Shown: positions 16,414-24,750, counted from the stretch's first letter. The stretch is 47,531 nucleotides of DNA from Candidatus Pelagibacter communis (GCF_001180185.1 NZ_CVSS01000013.1:1-47531); one strand, 5' to 3'. The notes: a model not told the origin generated them from the letters alone. Numbers and translations: made by a program.

Positions 16414-16418
16414 GGGAG
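16414..16418 (+). promoter_or_regulatory. Strong ribosome binding site
   Basis: GGGAG lies 6 bases before the ATG at 16425. Clear Shine-Dalgarno sequences are uncommon in this window, so it stands out and supports translation of the short frame that follows. Confidence 0.7.
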
Positions 16419-16424
16419 CTAAAG

Positions 16425-16502
16425 ATGCCTAAGAGAAGAAAAAAAGCAAAGAAGGCTAAGAAAAAAGCTAAGAAAAAAGCTAAAAAAAGAAGAAGAAGAT
16501 AA
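16425..16502 (+). CDS. 25-residue polycationic Lys/Arg/Ala peptide
   Basis: A frame of 25 codons starts MPKRRKKAKKA, continues in KKKA repeats and ends KKRRRR before TAA. By count it holds 13 Lys, 6 Arg and 4 Ala, so 19 of 25 residues are basic. The composition resembles histone H1-type tails, which suggests binding to DNA, RNA or another polyanion; this is inference. Reality as a gene is supported by the complete cassette around it: consensus -35 box, leader hairpin, strong ribosome binding site, and a terminator 18 bases after the stop. It is convergent with carD, which itself has a Lys-rich tail. I recognise no named family. Confidence 0.72.
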   Translation: MPKRRKKAKKAKKKAKKKAKKRRRR

Positions 16503-16520
16503 ACACTTAGTATTCTTTAT

Positions 16521-16564
16521 AAAAAACGCTTCTCATAACATTTTGTGTGAGAGGCGTTTTTTTT
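16521..16564 (+). terminator. Bidirectional intrinsic terminator
   Basis: AAAAACGCTTCTCA pairs along 14 bases with TGAGAGGCGTTTTT (one G-U pair), with a 12-base loop and a long T run after it. The A run on the left side supplies a U tract for transcripts arriving from carD on the minus strand, so it should end both the basic peptide mRNA and the helicase-terB-fdxA-carD mRNA. It is the clearest intrinsic terminator in the window. Confidence 0.88.
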
Positions 16565-17441
16565 AATCATCTACAGGATCTGCCTCATCAACATCACTAA
16601 TTGGTTCTTCACTTGGAAGGTCAGTCGAGGGAGTTTTAGGAGTTGTTGGAGTAGCCGGTTGAGCATTAACCAAATTTCTTTTTAATGCTTTATCAAGTTT
16701 TTTTTGCGTATCTTCATTAGATATACCTAAAATTATTTGAAATTCTGAAAGAATTCTTTCGTAAGCTTTTTCAAACAATTGTCGTTCACTATATGATTGA
16801 TCGACCATTAGATCATCACCTTTATTTAAATCTCTAACTACTTCAGCTAACTCATAAATTTTCCCAGACGATATTTTAGCCTCATATTCTTGTGCTCTTC
16901 TGCTCCACATAGATCTTTTGATCTTAGGTTTACTTTTTAAAATCGATATACATTTGTTTACTTGATTGATTGTTGCTAACGAACGTAAATGTGATTGCTT
17001 ATTTACTGGAACCATTCCATTCGCTTTATCTTTTTCAAACTTAATTACATAAGTCTCTACATCTATGCCACCAATATTAATCTTTTTAAATTCAGTAATT
17101 TGGCCCACACCATGTTTTGGATAAACAACGTAATCTTTTACTTTATACTCTTTTTTTTCAGATTCTTGTTTTTTTACTTTTTTAATTTCTGGTTTTATTT
17201 CATTACTTTTTGGAATTCTTAGATTATCAGTTTTTTGCTCTTGATTTTTATTTGTTTTTTCTGTTTTCTTAATTTTTGATATATTTTTTTTGGAAATTTT
17301 TTTAACTGTTTTTTTTAGTATTTTTTTTTTTACTTTTTTAATTTTTGTTATTTTTTTCTTGGAAGTTTTTTTTGTATCTTTTTTGGAGCTCTTTTTTTTA
17401 AAGGTTTTCTTTAAAATACTTTTCAAACTTATTTTGCTCAT
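16563..17441 (-). CDS. carD: CarD/CdnL-family transcriptional regulator with a Lys-rich N-terminal tail
   Basis: CarD proteins bind the RNA polymerase beta subunit and stabilise open promoter complexes, notably at rRNA promoters. The core starts near residue 100 with [17 protein letters not shown], and contains [10 protein letters not shown] and the helical domain [14 protein letters not shown]. The chosen ATG at 17441 gives 292 residues, against about 165 for the core family. Of the first 70 residues 32 are Lys, with Ser/Thr spacing, like a histone tail. The C-terminal 35 residues are Pro/Thr and acidic. The start overlaps fdxA by 44 bases; a GTG 14 codons upstream is also open. A start after the fdxA stop would need a non-ATG codon. 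Confidence 0.88.
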   Translation of the reverse strand: MSKISLKSILKKTFKKKSSKKDTKKTSKKKITKIKKVKKKILKKTVKKISKKNISKIKKTEKTNKNQEQKTDNLRIPKSNEIKPEIKKVKKQESEKKEYKVKDYVVYPKHGVGQITEFKKINIGGIDVETYVIKFEKDKANGMVPVNKQSHLRSLATINQVNKCISILKSKPKIKRSMWSRRAQEYEAKISSGKIYELAEVVRDLNKGDDLMVDQSYSERQLFEKAYERILSEFQIILGISNEDTQKKLDKALKRNLVNAQPATPTTPKTPSTDLPSEEPISDVDEADPVDD

Positions 17442-17724
17442 TTTTATAATTTTCGTGATCCGGTGGGGGATCTTTTTTTTCACTTATATTTGGCCAGATT
17501 TCAGAATATTGTTTATTGATTTCCAACCATTTTTCGCTACCTGGCTCAGTATCAGCAGTAATTGCATCAACTGGACATTCAGGTTCACAAACGCCACAAT
17601 CTATACACTCATCCGGTTTAATTACAAGCATATTTTTACCTTCATAAAAGCAATCTACTGGACAAACTTCCACACAGTCCATTAACTTACACTTTATACA
17701 TTTGTCATTTACTATATAGGTCAT
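17398..17724 (-). CDS. fdxA: Ferredoxin FdxA (7Fe type)
   Basis: The 108-residue protein has the cysteine pattern of [3Fe-4S][4Fe-4S] ferredoxins: Cys9, Cys17 and Cys50 for the 3Fe cluster, and Cys21, Cys40, Cys43 and Cys46 for the 4Fe cluster, in [19 protein letters not shown] and [12 protein letters not shown]. The C-terminal extension ([15 protein letters not shown]) is typical of alphaproteobacterial FdxA. Its redox partner is unknown. It starts within TAATG shared with the TerB-like gene and overlaps carD by 44 bases; helicase-fdxA-carD is a recurring alphaproteobacterial order. Confidence 0.95.
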   Translation of the reverse strand: MTYIVNDKCIKCKLMDCVEVCPVDCFYEGKNMLVIKPDECIDCGVCEPECPVDAITADTEPGSEKWLEINKQYSEIWPNISEKKDPPPDHENYKNEQNKFEKYFKENL

Positions 17725-18125
17725 TAAGAGTTTTCTTTAATTATATCCTTTTTGATATCTCCCATAGTCTTACTATCTATATAAAGCAACCCTGAAAGTC
17801 TTCGCATTAAATTTGTTTCATAAATATCAGCGTTATTATTAGAGTAGATTATCCTCCAAAGTGATTTAATAATTTTTATTTTATCTGATTCTGCAAGATT
17901 TTTAACTTCTCTAGTAAATTCGAGGATTTGATTTGAATTTTCCTCCATTTTTTTTGCTTTTATCATAAAAATTTCTAGATCTTCATTATTTAATCCAAGT
18001 TCAACTAATGTTTTTTTTATTATTTCTTGTTCTTCAGAAGAGTAATCTTCATCTATTTTTGCAGCATGGATTAATAAAGCTGCTATTTTGATATAATAAT
18101 CATTGTTTTCTTTTTTAAAAATCAT
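17724..18125 (-). CDS. TerB-like helical protein
   Basis: The 133-residue protein is soluble, acidic and all-helical. [20 protein letters not shown] near the N terminus and [20 protein letters not shown] later match the paired acidic helices of TerB/tellurite-resistance-like domains, which may bind metal. TerB-like proteins in Alphaproteobacteria are usually stand-alone and their role is unknown; actual tellurite resistance should not be assumed. It is joined by one-base TAATG overlaps to the helicase upstream and fdxA downstream. Confidence 0.75.
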   Translation of the reverse strand: MIFKKENNDYYIKIAALLIHAAKIDEDYSSEEQEIIKKTLVELGLNNEDLEIFMIKAKKMEENSNQILEFTREVKNLAESDKIKIIKSLWRIIYSNNNADIYETNLMRRLSGLLYIDSKTMGDIKKDIIKENS

Positions 18126-20608
18126 TAATTATTCCAATTTAAATTTTTTAATATACGAAAAGGATTTTCGTTATTAATTTTTTTATTATAAAATTTTTTT
18201 GATCTTTTTTTTGGCACATATTGAATGAAAATGTCATTATTTTTTTCAATAATTTTGTAATTCATTTTTTGAATAAGTTTTTTAAAATTATCCTTATTAC
18301 ACCCCAAGAGGTTTAACATTTCAGGTACTAATTTAATTTCTTTCTTTTGCTCTGAATTAGAGTTAATTATTTGAACAAATAATCTCTCCAAAATATCAAT
18401 CCTTACAAAATAATTATCAAATTTTTCAAAACCACAAAGTAACATAAAATTTTTATTTTTCCCTTCATTATCCTCAATAAAATTAAGTCCAAAAGTAGGA
18501 GGCTTAAGCTTAAAATATTTTTGATGGTAATTTTTCCATAGTAAAGTTCTCAATTTTACAGTTTCAGGTTTAATCAATTTATATAAAAAAACATGATATC
18601 TTCCAAACTTTACACCTAAATTTCTTAAAATTTTTCTCTCATTTTGTCCTAAGTTTTTAAGGTAATCATTAACATTATCTCTTTTTAAAACTCCATTATT
18701 TTCATACAGCTGATAAGATAAAGCTTTAATTGAAGAATTTTTTTCTTTTAAATTTTTTAAATCAATCAAGCTTTGCAAAACAGTGTTAATTTTATTCTTT
18801 AACCATTTATTTATAAATAAATTTAACTTTTGCCTTTGATTTTGATCAATAATATCATCAACAATTAAATCAAAATTTGGACTTAAATAATCATTACCAG
18901 GAGCAAGTCTTCCAATTGCAAATTTGTTCCAATAAATTTTAAAATCATCATTAAGATCTATTAAACCAGTATCAATTATATTTTGTATTCTTTTTTCAAG
19001 TTCTGGACCTATTGTTTGTCTCGCAGCTTTTTTAAGCGACTTAATATCAGTTTCTAATGCACCTTTTTTAAGATCTAACTCAAGTTTTAATCCATTAATT
19101 TTACCTATAAATTGATCATCTATTTTGACATCATTATTTTCAAATATTTCTGTTTTAAATTCCATATCCTGTTTTAATCCTCTTGCAAGTATACTCGCCC
19201 TTTTGTCAATAAATGTTTTTGTAAGTTCTTCATGAAGTCGATCTGAAAGTCTATCTTCTAATAATTTTGTTTTTTCTTTCCAATATTCTTGATTTTCAAT
19301 CCAATTATTTTTATTTGAAACATAAGACCAAGTTCTTACATTTGCAATTCTATTTGATAAAGAATCTACATTTCCGTCTAATTTATCTAATTTTATGAGC
19401 TGTAACCTCATATACTCATTGGTAATTTTACCTTTTTTGCCAATAAGGAATTTAAATACATTTTCAATTACTTCATAATGGTTGCCATAAGTTTTTTTTA
19501 CAAAATCAGGTATTTGACAACACTCCCAAAGCAAACTGAGCATATCTTTATCAAAATTTATATTTTCAAGATTTTTATTTCCTAAAAAATATTTAATGGC
19601 TTTTTCATCCTCACATTCACTTATTTTTCTCAACCAATCTTGTTGTGGCTTTTCATCTAATGATTTTATTAAACTTTTTGGATTGCTAAAATTTAGATTT
19701 GCATTTCTCCAAAATAAAGTTTTAATTTCCTCGAACTTATGATTTTCTAATAAATCCACTTCCTCAGGATTTATTTCTTTGCAATCGCCAGTTATACCAA
19801 AATTGCCATTATTGAGATATCGTCCAGCTCTACCAGCAATTTGTCCTACTTCTGATAAGTTTAGTCTTCTTAATTTTCTTCCATCAAATTTTTTTAAATT
19901 AGAAAAATAAACGGAGTCTATATCCATGTTAATACCCATACCAATTGCATCTGTAGCGACTAAAAAATCTACATCTCCTGATTGATATAAATTGACTTGA
20001 GCGTTCCTAGTTTTAGGACTTAGCGATCCCATTACAATCGCTGCTCCTCCTTTCTGTCTTCTAATTAATTCTGCTATTGCATACACTTCTTCAGCTGAGA
20101 AAGCTATAATTGCTGTTTTTCTATCAATCCTAGATATTTTTTTATGGCCACTATATGTTAGTTTTGAAAGTCTTTTCCTATTAATGAACTCAATGTCATC
20201 ATCTAATTTTAATAAAATATTTTTTATAGTGTAAGATCCCATTAACATTGTTAATTTGCTGCCTCTTAAATTTAGAAGTCTGTCTGTAAAAATATGGCCT
20301 CTTTCGTGATCTGCGCACATTTGAATTTCATCTACACCTACAAAATCTAAAGATTTATCTATTGGCATAGATTCAACTGTACATAAAAAATATTTTGCAT
20401 TGCTTGGAATTATTTTTTCTTCTCCAGTTATTAATGCAACATTGTTTTTATTAACTCTATTTATTATTTTATCGTAGACTTCTCTGGCTAAAAGTCTTAA
20501 AGGAAATCCAATCATTCCGCTATCAAAAGACAACATAGTTTCAATCGCTAGGTGGGTTTTGCCGGTATTCGTTGGTCCTAAAACAGCTGTAATTTTGTTT
20601 TTATTCAT
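18125..20608 (-). CDS. Suv3-like DExH-box RNA helicase
   Basis: An 827-residue helicase of the alphaproteobacterial family from which mitochondrial SUV3 derives. Motif I is GPTNTGKT (11-18), motif II is DEIQ (93-96), motif III region is MGSYT, followed by GMGIN and motif VI QIAGRAGR. The SUV3-type C-terminal domain follows (ARQTIGPELEKRI, RLAPGNDYLSP, GRYHVFLYKL). Mitochondrial SUV3 unwinds RNA for the degradosome; the bacterial role is inferred to be RNA turnover. The last third is Lys/Asn-rich. It is the first gene of helicase-terB-fdxA-carD, with a one-base overlap to terB. Confidence 0.88.
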   Translation of the reverse strand: MNKNKITAVLGPTNTGKTHLAIETMLSFDSGMIGFPLRLLAREVYDKIINRVNKNNVALITGEEKIIPSNAKYFLCTVESMPIDKSLDFVGVDEIQMCADHERGHIFTDRLLNLRGSKLTMLMGSYTIKNILLKLDDDIEFINRKRLSKLTYSGHKKISRIDRKTAIIAFSAEEVYAIAELIRRQKGGAAIVMGSLSPKTRNAQVNLYQSGDVDFLVATDAIGMGINMDIDSVYFSNLKKFDGRKLRRLNLSEVGQIAGRAGRYLNNGNFGITGDCKEINPEEVDLLENHKFEEIKTLFWRNANLNFSNPKSLIKSLDEKPQQDWLRKISECEDEKAIKYFLGNKNLENINFDKDMLSLLWECCQIPDFVKKTYGNHYEVIENVFKFLIGKKGKITNEYMRLQLIKLDKLDGNVDSLSNRIANVRTWSYVSNKNNWIENQEYWKEKTKLLEDRLSDRLHEELTKTFIDKRASILARGLKQDMEFKTEIFENNDVKIDDQFIGKINGLKLELDLKKGALETDIKSLKKAARQTIGPELEKRIQNIIDTGLIDLNDDFKIYWNKFAIGRLAPGNDYLSPNFDLIVDDIIDQNQRQKLNLFINKWLKNKINTVLQSLIDLKNLKEKNSSIKALSYQLYENNGVLKRDNVNDYLKNLGQNERKILRNLGVKFGRYHVFLYKLIKPETVKLRTLLWKNYHQKYFKLKPPTFGLNFIEDNEGKNKNFMLLCGFEKFDNYFVRIDILERLFVQIINSNSEQKKEIKLVPEMLNLLGCNKDNFKKLIQKMNYKIIEKNNDIFIQYVPKKRSKKFYNKKINNENPFRILKNLNWNN

Positions 20609-20728
20609 TTCTATCTTTGGTATATTTTTTTTGTTACCTACAAGATATTGTTGTTTATAAAGAACAAAAATAGACTAAAACGTGGCCGAATCTTTAAACA
20701 AAATGTTCTCATTTTAAAAATAAAAAGT

Positions 20729-21154
20729 CTATCCACCAGGACCTAAATTAGATGGATTTAATTTTAGTATTTTCCAAATTCCAGAGGCAGAGGCTATAAT
20801 TTTGTTATTACAATTTAACTGACAAAATAAAAAAATTAAAGATTTTGTTTTTTTTAAAATCTTTGTTGTGCCTATAATTTCTTCATTAACTCTTGATACG
20901 CCAATATACTTTATATCAAGTGAAATTGTTACACATGGTGCATTATTTGCAGAACGATGTGCAGCTGTACCTGCACCTGCATCAATTAATGCAGCTAGAT
21001 AACCACCATGGGTAACACCGGCAGCATTTAAATGATTTTCATTAATAGTAGATTTGAATTCATATTCGTTTTCAGAAATATTTCTGAAATATAATCCGCC
21101 GTTATGCATCATGAACCCAGGTTTTAAACTAATCTGATCAAATTTATTTGACAT
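20729..21154 (-). CDS. PaaI-type hotdog-fold thioesterase
   Basis: The 141-residue protein has the PaaI/YbgC-like hotdog signature HLNAAGVTHGGYLAALIDAG, with the active-site segment around THGG, then the central strand VTISLDIKYIG. These enzymes hydrolyse acyl-CoA thioesters; the acyl group is not evident here. The ATG at 21154 follows, after 3 bases, the stop of a 32-residue membrane miniprotein that may be translated with it. The spacer downstream (20609-20728) contains a weak AT-rich hairpin AAAATG-TTCT-CATTTT at 20700-20715 that might act as a poor terminator. Confidence 0.88.
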   Translation of the reverse strand: MSNKFDQISLKPGFMMHNGGLYFRNISENEYEFKSTINENHLNAAGVTHGGYLAALIDAGAGTAAHRSANNAPCVTISLDIKYIGVSRVNEEIIGTTKILKKTKSLIFLFCQLNCNNKIIASASGIWKILKLNPSNLGPGG

Positions 21155-21157
21155 AAT

Positions 21158-21256
21158 TTATAAAATTATTGTTAAGATAAGCAGAAAAACAAAAATTGAA
21201 ATAAAAAAAAATATAACTGAGTTTCTGAGCGACATTTTTAATATTTTATTTTTCAT
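21158..21256 (-). CDS. Predicted 32-residue single-pass membrane miniprotein
   Basis: A frame from ATG (21256) to TAA (21158) encodes a basic N terminus MKNKILKMSLRNS followed by a single hydrophobic helix, VIFFFISIFVFLLILTIIL, reaching the C terminus. The positive-inside rule predicts the N terminus in the cytoplasm. It ends 3 bases before the thioesterase ATG. A second ATG at codon 8 could be the start. AT-rich DNA easily yields Phe/Ile/Leu runs, so this is tentative; the placement tight against the next start is the main support. Confidence 0.45.
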   Translation of the reverse strand: MKNKILKMSLRNSVIFFFISIFVFLLILTIIL

Positions 21257-21272
21257 TTTTTTAATATACTAA

Positions 21273-22163
21273 TTAGTAACTAATAATATATCTAATTATA
21301 TCAAAAATATCTGAGACATATTTATCTAGTCTTTTTTTATTATAAAGAATTTTTGCTAATGCAGACAAAATAACAAAAAATTTCGATTGACCATTATTTA
21401 AACGTATTACAGAAGACTCATAAATATGATCTTTAAATTTTTGCTTACTTGAGAATCCACCTCTATTAAAAATACCAAATAATTCATTTTTATTTGTTCC
21501 TACACCATCTAATTTATGGTGCTTTATCATTCTATAAAAATAATCATAATCTGCATGATATCTGTAATTTGTATTATAATACCCTATTTTTCTTGCTGAT
21601 TGTTTCCTAATAAAAAAACCACAGGAATGTGCTGAATAGAAGTTCCAAGTGAAATTAATTTTCCAGCTTTTATAACCATATAAAATTCCCCAATGTTTTT
21701 TTACACTACCAAAAAAAAAGTCTTTGTTTGGATATTTATTTAAATAATTACTCAATATCTTAAGTGCATTTTTGTTCAAAGTATCATCAGAATTTACAAA
21801 GCCTATAACATCACCTAGGGCATAATTTAAACCTCTGTTAAAGGCATCATAAATACCTTTATCATTTTGACTTATCCAATAACTTATATGTCTCTCGTTT
21901 TTTCGTATGACGTTTAAAGTATCTTCTCGGGAACCACCATCAATTATTATATGTTCAAAGTTTCTGAATTTTTGTTGAGCTATACTTAAAATACATTTTT
22001 CAAGAAGTTTAGGGTTATCTTTAACTACAGTTATAATTGTAATTAAAGGTTTTTTTTTATAAAGGTTTTTATTTTTAACCCTTAATCCTCCATGAAATCT
22101 TTCTGAAACTGTTGGGTTGATGAATATTTTTCCAATTTTGCTGTTAAATGATTTTGAAAACAT
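21273..22163 (-). CDS. Family 2 glycosyltransferase
   Basis: A 296-residue GT-A fold glycosyltransferase. PLITIITVVKDNPKLLEKCI opens the nucleotide-sugar binding domain, IIIDGGSREDT follows, then DKGIYDAFNRGLNYALGDVI and the metal-binding FVNSDDTL. Family 2 enzymes of this look add sugars to O-antigen or capsule precursors; donor and acceptor cannot be told. No membrane helix is obvious. It is divergent from a family 4 glycosyltransferase 155 bases away; together they form a two-gene envelope-sugar block next to tRNA-Arg. Lys, Asn and Tyr are notably abundant. Confidence 0.9.
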   Translation of the reverse strand: MFSKSFNSKIGKIFINPTVSERFHGGLRVKNKNLYKKKPLITIITVVKDNPKLLEKCILSIAQQKFRNFEHIIIDGGSREDTLNVIRKNERHISYWISQNDKGIYDAFNRGLNYALGDVIGFVNSDDTLNKNALKILSNYLNKYPNKDFFFGSVKKHWGILYGYKSWKINFTWNFYSAHSCGFFIRKQSARKIGYYNTNYRYHADYDYFYRMIKHHKLDGVGTNKNELFGIFNRGGFSSKQKFKDHIYESSVIRLNNGQSKFFVILSALAKILYNKKRLDKYVSDIFDIIRYIISY

Positions 22164-22318
22164 ATAGGCTAAATTTTTTATATCATTAATGAATTCTTAT
22201 TAAACATTTATATTTTATTATTATCAGCTTTATTAAAATAGAATTAATGGATTATTAGTATATTAAATGAAAACACTTTTTTATTTAAAAAAATTATAAT
22301 ATATAAATTTTAATTACT

Positions 22319-23425
22319 GTGAAAAGAAAAAAAATTTTATTTTATCATCCGTTATTTTTAGATGGTGGAGCAGAAAGAACAAATTTATTGATTTCTGAAA
22401 AATTTTCAAAAAAGTATGAGGTTATCTTTGTTTCTAATGTTTTTTCAAAAATTTATTCTAGTGAAATTAGAAGAATTGGTATTAAGAAAATTGAATTAAA
22501 AGCTAAAAGAACAATCACGTCTTTTTTTGAACTTTCAAAGATAATAAATAAATATAAGCCAGATATAATTTTTTCAGTACAAATGCATGCAAGTATATTG
22601 GCATTGTTAATAAATAAGATTTTATTCAAAAATAAATTGAAAATAATATGTTGTGAACGATTATCCTATCGAAGTTATTTAAAAGATTTTAAAGGTAATA
22701 TAATAATTAAACTTGCTCAGTTACTTTATAAAAATGCAAAAAAAATTATTTGTAATTCAAAAGAATTATCTGATGAAATAAAAAAATTATGTAGATCAAA
22801 TAACGTAACTTGTATTTACAATCCAACTTTAACCAGAAATTACAAAAGACTTTCAAAGCAGTTTAGTGTTCATGAAAAAGTGTTTTCAAGTAAAAAGAAA
22901 ATTATTATTTCTATCGCAAGACTTGAAAAAGTAAAAAATCATTTAATGTTATTAAAAGCAATTAATCACTGTAAAAATAAACATAACTTAAATTTAGTAT
23001 TGATCGGAGAAGGTAAGAAAAAAAATGAAATAATTGAATTTTCAAAAAAGAATGATTTTTTTAATAATTTACATATTCTTAATTATAAAAAAAATCCTTT
23101 TCCTTATTTAAGTAAATCAGATTTATTTATTCTTACTTCAGACTTTGAAGGAATGCCCAATGTTTTGATTGAGGCTATGGCTTTAAATATTCCTATAATT
23201 TCAACTAGATGTCCTACAGGGCCTAAGGAAATTTTACTGAATGGAAAAGCAGGTTTTTTAGTAAATAAGAATGATTACCACTCATTATCTAACAAAATTG
23301 ATTTATTTTTTAGTAAACCTCACATATTTAAAAAAAAAAAAATTTATTATAAAAAAATTCTTACTAAATTTAATTCCAAGATAGCTCTTAAAAAATATAT
23401 GAGTATTGTAGAAAATTATATTTAG
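22319..23425 (+). CDS. Family 4 glycosyltransferase
   Basis: A 368-residue GT-B fold enzyme. The N-terminal acceptor domain begins KKILFYHPLFLDGGAERTNL, the linker motif is IISIARLEKVKNH, and the donor-binding C-terminal domain has LTSDFEGMPNVLIEAMA and ISTRCPTGPKEIL with the conserved E-x7-E pattern. Such enzymes extend surface polysaccharides. The start is GTG at 22319, since no earlier ATG is in frame. Its TAG abuts the 3' CCA end of the opposing tRNA-Arg gene with no spacer. It is very Lys-rich, including a run of Lys codons near 23330. Confidence 0.9.
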   Translation: MKRKKILFYHPLFLDGGAERTNLLISEKFSKKYEVIFVSNVFSKIYSSEIRRIGIKKIELKAKRTITSFFELSKIINKYKPDIIFSVQMHASILALLINKILFKNKLKIICCERLSYRSYLKDFKGNIIIKLAQLLYKNAKKIICNSKELSDEIKKLCRSNNVTCIYNPTLTRNYKRLSKQFSVHEKVFSSKKKIIISIARLEKVKNHLMLLKAINHCKNKHNLNLVLIGEGKKKNEIIEFSKKNDFFNNLHILNYKKNPFPYLSKSDLFILTSDFEGMPNVLIEAMALNIPIISTRCPTGPKEILLNGKAGFLVNKNDYHSLSNKIDLFFSKPHIFKKKKIYYKKILTKFNSKIALKKYMSIVENYI

Positions 23426-23502
23426 TGGTGCGCCTGCTAGGAGTCGAACCCAGAACCTCCTGGTCCGTAGCCAAGCGCTCTATCCAGTTGAGCTACAGGC
23501 GC
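23426..23502 (-). tRNA. tRNA-Arg (anticodon ACG)
   Basis: Read on the minus strand, the acceptor stem is GCGCCTG/CAGGCGC, the D arm is GCTC/GAGC, the anticodon stem CTTGG/CCAGG encloses CTACGGA (anticodon ACG, wobble inosine expected, reading CGN), and the T arm is CTGGG-TTCGACT-CCTAG. CCA is encoded at 23428-23426. Its 3' end touches the stop codon of the convergent glycosyltransferase gene. Confidence 0.97.
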
Positions 23503-23524
23503 ATTTTTGATTTTATTTAATTAT

Positions 23525-23530
23525 AGTATA
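23525..23530 (-). promoter_or_regulatory. Probable -10 element for tRNA-Arg
   Basis: On the minus strand this is TATACT, 22 bases upstream of the mature tRNA 5' end, the same hexamer and similar spacing as at tRNA-Leu (14366-14371). No clear -35 box is seen. Confidence 0.4.
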
Positions 23531-23574
23531 CCATTTTTTAGTGTATTTTAATGATAAGACAGATTTAAAATTTT

Positions 23575-24750
23575 ATGAGTAATAAATTAAAAGAAGTAGT
23601 TATTGTAAATGCTATAAGAACGCCAATTGGTACTTATAAAGGGTCATTAAAAAATATAAAATCTGACCAACTTGGATCTATGGTTATAAAAGAAGTTCTA
23701 AAAAAATCTAAATTTACTGCAGACGAAATTGATGAAGTAATTATGGGTCAGGTTTTAACTGCTGGAGCTGGACAGAATCCAGCAAGACAGGCCGCAGTTA
23801 ATGCTGGAATACCAATTTCTAAACCAGCACACATAATTAATCAAGTTTGTGGATCAGGACTTAGAGCTATTATATCAGGTTATCAATCAATCAAATTAGG
23901 AGAGTCAAATAATGTCATTTCAGGAGGTCAAGAAAGTATGTCTTTAGCTCCACATTCAATTTTTTATAGAGATGAAAAAAAAATATCAGAAGACAAATTA
24001 TTAGATACAATGGTTAATGATGGGTTAATAGATGCATTCAATAATTATCATATGGGCGTAACAGCAGAAAATGTTGCGAAAAAGTTTAATATAACAAGAC
24101 AAGAACAAGATGAATTTGCTTTAAAATCTCAAAAAAAAGCAGAATTAGCTATCGCTAATAAAAAATTTAATGAAGAGTTAGTAAAAATTAATCATGATGG
24201 GAACATTTTAGATACTGATGAACATCCGAGGTTAGGATTAAAAATGTCAGATTTAGAAAAACTAAAAACTGTTTTTCAAGACAATGGAACTATTACACCA
24301 GGTAATTCCTCAGGTATAAACGATGGAGCTGCAGCTTTGTTATTAACCTCATTAGAGGAAGCAGAAAAAAGATCGATAAAACCATTAGCAAAAATTGTAT
24401 CATGGTCTTCAGTTGGAGTAGATCCATCTGTAATGGGTTTAGGACCTATTGAGGCTGTTCGTAAAGCAAGTAAAAAAGCAAAATGGAATTTAGATGAAAT
24501 TGACTTATTCGAAATTAATGAGGCTTTTGCATCTCAAAGTATTGCAGTAATCCGTGAATTAGGAATTGATGAAAATAAAGTAAACGTTAATGGTGGAGCT
24601 ATAGCTCTTGGTCATCCTATCGGTGCTTCAGGATCAAGAATACTTGTAACTTTGATACATGAAATGAAAAGACAAAAAAAAAATAAAGGTTGTGCAACAC
24701 TCTGCATAGGCGGAGGAATGGGTATAGCTTTGTGTGTGGAGAGAATTTAG
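23575..24750 (+). CDS. Acetyl-CoA C-acetyltransferase (thiolase)
   Basis: Thiolases condense two acetyl-CoA to acetoacetyl-CoA or run the reverse. The 391-residue protein has the nucleophile Cys92 in NQVCGSGLRA, the second-half motifs NEAFASQS and GGAIALGHPIGASG (His347), and the second active-site Cys377 in LCIGGGMG. Length and motifs fit the biosynthetic PhaA/AtoB type; no PHB synthase gene is near, so the pathway is open. It starts 72 bases from tRNA-Arg on the other strand. Its TAG shares TTAG (24747-24750) with the stop of a small convergent frame. Confidence 0.95.
   Translation: MSNKLKEVVIVNAIRTPIGTYKGSLKNIKSDQLGSMVIKEVLKKSKFTADEIDEVIMGQVLTAGAGQNPARQAAVNAGIPISKPAHIINQVCGSGLRAIISGYQSIKLGESNNVISGGQESMSLAPHSIFYRDEKKISEDKLLDTMVNDGLIDAFNNYHMGVTAENVAKKFNITRQEQDEFALKSQKKAELAIANKKFNEELVKINHDGNILDTDEHPRLGLKMSDLEKLKTVFQDNGTITPGNSSGINDGAAALLLTSLEEAEKRSIKPLAKIVSWSSVGVDPSVMGLGPIEAVRKASKKAKWNLDEIDLFEINEAFASQSIAVIRELGIDENKVNVNGGAIALGHPIGASGSRILVTLIHEMKRQKKNKGCATLCIGGGMGIALCVERI

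Noticed and set aside
17398..17441. Frameshift or misassembly causing the fdxA-carD overlap
   Set aside because: Both the FdxA C terminus and the CarD tail read as intact open frames, and the FdxA end matches its family, so a true overlap is simpler.
17290..17685. Phe-rich plus-strand frame opposite carD and fdxA
   Set aside because: It is the complement of the Lys-rich CarD tail (AAA/AAG read as TTT/CTT) and of the ferredoxin gene; no protein family is recognisable.
20609..20728. Small RNA in the gap upstream of the helicase
   Set aside because: It contains a distant 7-base inverted repeat (ATAGACT/AGTCTAT) and a weak AT hairpin, but no promoter-terminator pair or known RNA fold.
21273..23502. 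Prophage or integrative element at tRNA-Arg
   Set aside because: No integrase, phage gene, or direct repeat of the tRNA 3' end was seen; only two glycosyltransferase genes are present.
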